Positions 52,501 through 61,500 of a stretch of DNA of 64,000 nt are shown here, in pieces; within the stretch, counting starts at the first letter, position 1; each line of letters opens with the position of its first letter. The notes below the pieces were generated by a model, which was given only the letters and a program-made list of their open reading frames with translations, made no database searches and was not told the DNA's origin. This DNA comes from Congeria kusceri. Taxonomy: Eukaryota > Mollusca > Bivalvia > Myida > Dreissenidae. Both the position numbers and the translations under genes were made by a program. The DNA is taken from the NCBI GenBank assembly GCA_027627225.1, contig CM051025.1, positions 77,591,974 through 77,655,973 on the forward strand, given 5' to 3'.

Positions 52501-55500
52501 GACAATCAGTTAAATAAGCATTGCACTTTCAAGCACTTATATAACACTACACAAAATGTTGTTTCATTTTCAAATCATGAAAAAGTTCTGCTGTATGATT
52601 TCTCTATATTTTAATTTAGCAATTTTTCCAAATATGAAACTACATTATTTTCCAGCTAGTGTAATACTGCTATACAAACAATAATACAATTAAAAGTTGG
52701 ATTTCCTGGTCAGAAAAATATGTTGATTTTTTTTAAGTGATCAAAGGGTAAAAATATTGCACAATAATAAAACATAAATTTTATACATTAAAAAAAGAGA
52801 GGAATAAAATTAATAGTTTTGGCAAAATGAAAAGCAGCACTTCACAACAATCATTTCATTAAAAAAACATGATTGATACCCTGGAAAAATAGAATTATTA
52901 AAATGTAGATCTATACTAAAGAAAAACATCTTTTGAGTATAAGGGCACAAATAAGTTAAGCATAAACACCTCAATTCGGGAATTTATTAAAACATTGCAT
53001 TACTAGTATTCCATGGACATTACTCTGATGATCAAATTCATTTTTTTAACTAATCACTTGTAAAAGACAAAACTAAATAAAACAATTCAATTCAGCAATT
53101 TAGTTTATATATACTGATAAATCCAGACAAAGTCAAACCTCAGACATACGATTTTATGCAAGCTCAAATTTCGATGATTTACTGCTTTATAACCAACATT
53201 AGCTGCATGTAAGTCAATTTAACCAAATAATTGTTATAATCATGTATTAAACAGCAAACTTTAATGTTAAGTTTTAAGTATATGAATAAGTATAAATTAT
53301 GGATAAATTATTTATTAAAAAAACTGGATATAACGTTAATCCCCGCAAATATTAACTGGACTGATACTGTCATTAGACCCAACACGATTTGTATCACGTC
53401 CAGTATTGAAGGGAATTTTAGCATGAGCAGACCTCCATATAAATATTTCTGAATTGTGTTCAAGTATAACCCTCTTTTCGGGAACTATATGCTGAGCATA
53501 TGCTACTGCATTGTACTTGTCTGGTGGTTTTTCAGCCATCAGTTCATGGAAAACTGACTTTTTAATGGGTTCCTCTTTAACAGGCTGTTCTTCGAGCGTT
53601 TCTTCAGGCTGCTTTTCAGTTGTCTGTTTTGCCCCATCATCATCACTTATATTATGGTGCCAATTTTCATTTAATGCTTCTGGGTTTGCCTCTTTCTCTT
53701 GTATGGGTTTTACTGATTTGTCTATGGTGTTTTCATTGTCCAAGAAATTCTCTGATACAGGCCCATCTTCTGTATGACCCAGGGGGTAACAAATAGACTT
53801 TTCCATGACAGGCTCAATATGTTTAGGTCTGGGATTGCCTTCAATTTCATACACATCATTGTCATCATGACACTGTGCATTTGGCGCATCTTCTGCAGAT
53901 TCATCTAATATTCTTGCTCTTTCTTGGTCTTCAGTCCGATAGGTCATGTCAGTCTGCACTTTCCTATTTTGCTGATAATGGACCTTCACATTATTCAGTT
54001 TGTACTCAGTTACATACTCATATGTGACTGACTTTATCTTTGGTGATTCGTCATCTGAACTCTCATTAATTGTGTATGTATACCTTGAGACTGATGTTTT
54101 TGGTACTGAATTCATAGGTTCACAGGCAGAGAATCTAGCTTCGCTCATTTCACTCTTTTCAAACTGATCTTTTTCAGGTTTGTCCATTTTATAACAAGAA
54201 CTGCAATCTTCAGTGTTCATTTCAGTTTTATTTTCAGATAAACTTACTTCGCAAGAATTTGTGTTGGCCTTTACTGTGTGAATTTCCTCTTTACTAGAGC
54301 AAAAGTCATTAAAAAGGTTTGGTGATTTTCTCTTCTGAATGACGACACTGCTAATATCTGCAATTATACCCCCTGGAGGCCATGGACTTTGAATCACTTC
54401 ATGTTCATCATCTGGTTCTTCTGTTCCTTTCGCTAATGTTTGCTGAAATGCTTTGCGCCATCTATTACCACGAGCAGAAACTGGTTTTACTATTTTCGGA
54501 TGTTGTCTGGAGCCACTGAAATCAGACAATTCACTCGAAGGTCTGTTAATATCTGTTTGGTAATCCTCCATATCAGATGTCCAGTCATTCAACGTTTGAT
54601 CCAAATCAACATCTTCTGTTGTGTCTACACCTCCTTCATTTTCTGCTTGATGCCCATCACACAGTTCATCACTGGATCCACTTTTTGTTGCTTTCATGCC
54701 CAGTTTTGAGGGTTCAACATCAAACAAACATGTAATAAACTGTTCTAATTTTTTAATTTTTTCGAGTTCATTTGTATCGACAAACGGAACCTTCTGAGCA
54801 GTTTTCAAATTCTGAGTTGACTTATACACAGGCAGATTTTCTTCAAACCTAACCCGCCTGTTGCTAACCAAACTTGGTTCACTTTTAAATCTAGCTTTTA
54901 AATTAGACTTTCCGGCTTTATATGGAGTATTATCAATAACATCAGGAGGTGTTAAACGTGAGTATTTGGTAGAATACATTTCTAAATCAGTAAATCTGCA
55001 TGCACCATTATCTGCAAAATCATCTGAATTTTCTATCTCAGGGATATGGTATGTTTTTACATCCTCAAAGCTACAATCAATAGCAAAATGATCAGCATCA
55101 TAATCAAAAATATTGTCATACATGTCAAATGATGAATCTAAGTCTGGATGGTAAGTAACCCCAGGCATGTCAAAACTAGCCAGCTCTATTTCATCCCCAG
55201 AATCTGAATTAGTATCTGTCAAACTTAGATCAGAGTCAGAAGCAGAACCACCATCTTCAACGTGTTCAATTGCTCTCATTTCCTGAGCTTGAATTGAAAG
55301 ATTTTTCTCATCAATTTTCACCTGGCCCAGACCAACAATTTCCAGCCTCTTATGTAAGTCTTGAAACAAATATTCGTCTGAATGATCAATCATTGTTTTT
55401 GCATGTTCTACACATTTTTCCTTATTATCTGGGCTTTGGAATGACTCAGTGTTTTCATCATTAATTTTCCTGTCACTACTTATGGTATCAACAATTTCTG

Positions 55501-58500
55501 TTGGTTCTGACACTATAACAGAATTATCAGTGAAGGCATCAGCTGGTTCTTCAAGATCACCTTTGCATTTTTGTTCACAGCTACAGTCATCATCAGTTTC
55601 TGTTGTTTTGATAGTTGTGCAGTCAATTTGCAAGGAACTTATTTCATCATCATTTATATCAGAACATTTATCATTTGCTTGGGAACAATTTTCTGTACAG
55701 CTTTTAAGTTTTGGTTCATGATCACAAGTCCAAGGACCTTTTCTTATTTCAACATTAAAGTCATCATTGCTTTCACCATTATCTTCTTGTTTGTCAGGAT
55801 TGTTTTTATCCACCAATTCGGGTTGCTTAACTTTTTCTGGCTTATATTTCCAAACTCGCTTACATAGTAGGTCTGCTCTAGGAAGAACTGCAAAATCAGG
55901 AATACTTTCATCTTGTGTCCAAGTGCATTTATCAGTGGAGTGAACATCACTAGACTGTGGTTCTGTTATATTAGCATCTTCATCATTGTCAATTTTGATG
56001 TCAGAGCACAAGGCGTTTGGATCAACGTCCAGTACAGACACATTCTGTAATGGGTTACATATATTTTTATCAGTGTTACCAGGTTGATTGTGTACCTTGT
56101 ATTTGGTACGTATGCCCCCTTCAAGCCAGCCAGATGGACATGGATTTAACATGTGAATAACACCTGGAGTGATTTTAGACTTCGGCTTTAGCTCAGATTC
56201 ATGTTTGCTATTGATAGAACTACCTGCTGATGTATCAGAGATGTATCCAGCTTTACTGTTCAATGAACTTTTGGCTGATGATGAGTGGGGCATAGTAACG
56301 TTAGTTCTATCATGCTGCTTGCAGTATTTAGAAGTAATATTATCTTCTCTTTCCATTGATTTTTGCTTTTGAGGGACAAAATTATCTTCATTGTCAGTTT
56401 TTTCACGCTTTTTAAGTTCATGTATAGGTGAAGATGTTTTGTATAAAATTAATGGTGGTATATAAACATTTTGATCTTTGTCTACTTTAACATTACCTGC
56501 AACAATAAAAGCATTTTGTTTGGTTCTTCTCTCACTTTCTCTGCATGCTTCTTGGTTATTGTTTTTGCATTCTTTTGTCAATTTATCAAAGACTGGCTTT
56601 GTGCAAACTTGCAAATCGGAACCTTTAGTGTTTGCATTCTGTTTGTAAAATGTGTGAGGATCAAAGTCAGTCTCATCTGTCTTTGACACATACACCTTAT
56701 TCTTAGGAATCAAACATGCAATGATATTATGTTCAGTATTCAACACAGAATTAAAAGGTTCTTCAGTCTTGCTAACAAAATCTTCAGTTTCAGTGCCAGT
56801 TTTAGTCAATGTCTCTTCTACCTCCTGCTTGTCAATACAGTCTTCAGGGGAACATTTTACTGGATCTGGAGTAGCATGGTCTGTTTCACAAGAACCAACT
56901 TCTGCCGCTTGATGTTGGCAAGAAACTATGTGGACATAGGTATGGTCAAAAAAGGCGTTTGAAGCTTCTGTTCTAGTAATGTTCGGCTGTTTGACAGCAT
57001 CAAAATTGTCTTGTTCTTGACAACCATCGGGAGAATGCTCTTGAGAATCAATGTTTATATCTCCTTCTCCTTCAGATGGAGACATAGCCAAAGATTTTGT
57101 ATTTGTATTTTGCAGAACTTTATCAGATACTGTACTGTAATATAGATTTTGTTTGAATTCTTTTAGATATTCTGGTTCAGTAAAAAAGTCCATAACTTCT
57201 CCATCGGATGATATATCAAAAACACCTTCATTTTCATTCAAAACTCTTGAATTGTCATTTATCTGTATTTCTATGGAGGGCTGATCACCTTTTTTTTTTT
57301 CTTTTGACTCACCATTTCGCCTTTTAACTGTGAAAGGCTCATAGCCATGACTGTCAATGACAAATGTGGGAATAACTGATCCAGAGTTAGGTTTATCTAT
57401 AAAAGGTTTATTGTCTTTTGCATCTTTCTTAGCATCTGACTTAACAAAATTATTTTCAACCAGGTTTTGGGGAACATATTGTGAGCATTCTATTTCCTTG
57501 TTATTTGAAACTTGTCTTTTCTTTCTGTCTTTGTGATGCGATCGAATTTCACCATCATTAATTTTTGAATGACTTCGAACTGTGAATTCTTCAGAATCAA
57601 TTGAAATAGTACTGAATTTTTCAAGATCACAATCTGGTGTTTGCAATTCATCTTTTCGTAAACCCATATATCGTAGATCAAGCTCACTTGACCCACTGGA
57701 CAGATTTGAAAGATGCTCTAGATCATTATCTTCAATGTTAAGGAGGATCATATTGTCTTCAGTATCATTTCGTTCAGAATTTATGCTAGATTTCACGCTT
57801 GCTGAATAGTCTAGTTTATACAAACTTGCTATAGAGGAATTAGAAACCATATACAGAAGTCTTTGTGATTCTTTATCATCTTGTAAATCAGTTTTATCTA
57901 TTTTATAAGACAGTTCACATCGTAACTTCTCCTGATGCTTCAAACCAAGATCTTCAGAAGAATTTACATTATCAGGTTGACTACGCACTAAACTACTGTC
58001 TGCCACCTTGTTTCTCTCATCTGCACAATAATGTATTTCGGTTATCTCTTTTTTTTGACTGTCATATAGTGCATGGACTTGTGTGTCAACCTTTGTTTTA
58101 CTATTAGAGTCTCCATCTGTTTCACTAAACATCTTGTCCTTGTGCACTCCATCAACATTGTCATGATTGTCTTTGTCACGCTTTTCTTGTGAATCTTGAG
58201 AGGAAGTCATTGACCCTCTAGGTGTGCTAGCTAGTTCTGGATCAAGAAGATACATTTTAAATTCCTCCTTCAGACTGTGTGGGGTAATGTCTATACTTTC
58301 TGGTCTATCAGGTGGGTAAATACCCTCCCATTTTTTGCTGGGTATTTCTGGTAAAGGCTCACTAGTGATGGAGGGTTTACGATTACCATGTGAAAATGAA
58401 AGCGATTTCCTTGTCTTGTTTACCTTGGCATACTCTACTGCTGTATTAATGGATTTAGGATTTGGGTTAGGTAATGTTCTGTCATTAATATCAGTTTCCA

Positions 58501-61500
58501 ATTGTTTAATATCAGCTTCAGGTACGTTAGACTTCTGATTTTCAGAAACCTTGGGTTTTTGTTTGCTTTTAAATATACCAGATGTTCGACTAAAAATTCT
58601 TCTTGTTAATGAATCAGATTTTTCCTTTACCACTTCTTTATTAGATGGTGATTTTAAAATGGTTTTGGGCTTTGACTTATCTATTAAAGATGGGGTACTT
58701 TTACTGTCAAATTCTGAAGTTTGCCTTTCTTTAAAACTTTTACTTTTTCTACCAAAAATCTTTTGGGCAAGAGCGATTTCTGCATAATGATCTGTTTCAT
58801 CACTAAAAACCTCAGAGCAACGTCCATGGATTTTCCTATCACCTATATGTGAAGCGCTTTCACAAGCCTGATCAATAACAGCATAGATTTGTTCATCATG
58901 ACATTTCTTACTTAGAAATTCATCAGGAATCTCGTCATAATGACCTTTGCTTTTTTTATTGCTCAATGCCCCTACTGAGGTACTATGTGACAATTGGTCT
59001 TTAGATTTACTACTCCTCGAAACAAGATCATAATCACTGGAGTGTAGTTTGCTTGAAGGCTTTTCCAAAACATTACCATCAGTTTCATACTCATCATTAG
59101 AAAGGAGAGAACCGAATGATGAGGAAGGGTAAGAGAACAGATATTTCTCACTAGCACTATGAACATGCTTAGTTCTTTTATGAACAGTATTAGGTACATC
59201 TTTTATTTGAGCATATGGGTTAACATTAGCTCTGTCACCATTAGTTTGGTCTCTACAGTCTTGGTTAGTATCAGCTACCATACTAGTTGTACCAACCTCT
59301 GGCTCCGGGGAATGACTGCGCGAGTCTCGATCTTCACTGTAACGATCCACACTTTGTTTCTCCTCTTCATCATGCTTTTGTTTTTCCATACTTTTCTGCA
59401 TGATTTGCGCTAATGGAGTAGGCACTGCATGCATTTTTTCCATTTTGCTTCTCCTATCGGGCGCGTCCTCAAAGGTCTCATCAAGGGACTGCCGCGACCT
59501 ATTGAGGGAAGCATCGTCATCTACGGAAGGTGGTCCACGAGGTTGGGCTTTGGGCTTTGTGGCTGATTTAGGCTTTGGTGCCACTGGGGGAGCATGTTTA
59601 GGCTCCGGTGGGCCATGTTCAGGGGAAGGAGGTCTCTCCTGTCTTGGAACATCAACCGGCTGAGTTTTTGTCTCTGGCGGCGGTGGCTGTCTTCTCGTTT
59701 CATCACGTCTTTGTTGTCTCTCTGTAACCAATGGTGTAATTTTGGAATAAAAGTATAATAATTTGCATCTGAAAACACAATTAAGAGCTCGAATAATAAA
59801 CACAGTCTTATTTATACTTTATGTTATAACAGATAACTCAGATAAAATATGAAAATATGTAACAGGAAAAAGCATTCAACATTAAACAAAATGTCAATTT
59901 ATTTTGAATTAAATCAAACTGGCAAATACCTTAAACTGCATTAAGCAACTTGTTAATAAACTGCATTTAGCAACTTGTTAATAATCAAAATCATCAAGTT
60001 ACACGGCTATGCGACCATAATACCTTCATCTCGTTTCCTCATGTTGGTGGTACGCCCAGCGAATGTGCCTCTCTTACTGAGCACTCTGTCGAAGCTCAAA
60101 GTTCGCCCCTCCTCCTGGGCGATCATCCTTGTCTGGAACTGTGTGCGTCCAGAGTAGCGGAATCGAGATCCAAACCGTGGCAAGATACTCACGTTCTTAG
60201 GAGCTTCTGGTTCACGGAACCTGTAAAAGAACATTGTGATACTAATTGCGTACACTTAACTTACATTATCTTGTTATAGGTAGCTTCTGAATTGAGGTTG
60301 TTTTTGTAAAAATTGTATTAACAAGGATAAAATTATAACTATGTAATTAAAACAAAGGTTTAAATCCATTCGCAATATTATCTATTGACTAGAACTCCAC
60401 GAGTCAGATGTGTCGCCTGACACCGGATAGATTACGTGAATCCCAATGAAAATGCACTTAAGGTTAATGCTCAATTTTTTTTTACCAGATTTATTTAAAT
60501 CTTCAAAAGCACTGCGCTCTGGCTAATTGCAAAGAAACGACTTATCAAAACCAAAAATGCGACACAAAAATAGGTATGAAAATTTACAAAGGGCAAGGGC
60601 AAAAGTATGAGGTGCAGAATAATGGTTCTTGTGCACTGCACCTCTCCTCAATGAGATCTATCTACCTATGAAGTTTCAAGTTGATAGCTTTCATAGTATT
60701 AGTTATGCTCCGAACAAAAATTAAGTATGAAAATAAACAAAGGGCAATAACTCCGAAAGTATGTGATGCAGCGTAACGGTTCTTGTGCACTGCACTTCTC
60801 CTCAATGAGATCTATCTATCTATGATGTTTGAAGTTGATAGCTTTCATAGTCTTAGAGTTATGCTCCGGACAAAAATTAAGTATGAAAATAAACAAGGGG
60901 CAATAACTCCGAAAGTATGTGATGCAGAGTAACGGTTCTTGTGCACTGCACTTCCCTTCAAAGAGATCTATTTACCTATGAAGTTTCATGTTGATAGCTT
61001 TAATAGTCTTAGAGTTATGCTCTGGACAAGCATATGGAGCCGCAGCGGCCGACACCGCAGCAGACACAGGGCTCAGCCTAGGGACAAATTTTAGGGAGAA
61101 GTCACTTTTCCCTCATTTCAGTTTAGGGAGAAGTGAGGCCACTTCAAGGAGAAGTGTTTTCCAAAAAGCGATTAACCACAATTTTGCTTGTTACTACCAT
61201 CATCAGACCATGTCAATCGTTATCATAGTACCAAGTCATCATCATCATCATCATCATCAGGTCATTATCATCATCAAATTCTCCATAAATTAATAACAAG
61301 ATATTTTCAAGTTGTATTACACTATTCTAGTTTCCAAGTTTTTTTTCCAAGCCATTCTAGCAATACACACATCAATAAGTTTAAATTTAAATATATATAT
61401 ATATATATATATATATTTTAATCTAAACGTTCACAGTGCATCATAAAACATTGTTTTTTTTTAATTAAAAATTAATTATATATTAATCACATTTTGTTAG

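Noticed and set aside
54440..59663. Many + strand frames of 60-98 residues opposite the giant exon
   Set aside because: They are antisense shadows of a long coding exon and show no independent features.
59722..59803. Start of the giant protein at the first Met at 59803
   Set aside because: The sequence upstream of 59721 has a polypyrimidine tract and acceptor, and phase joins exactly to the FERM-adjacent exon, so the first 27 codons are intronic.
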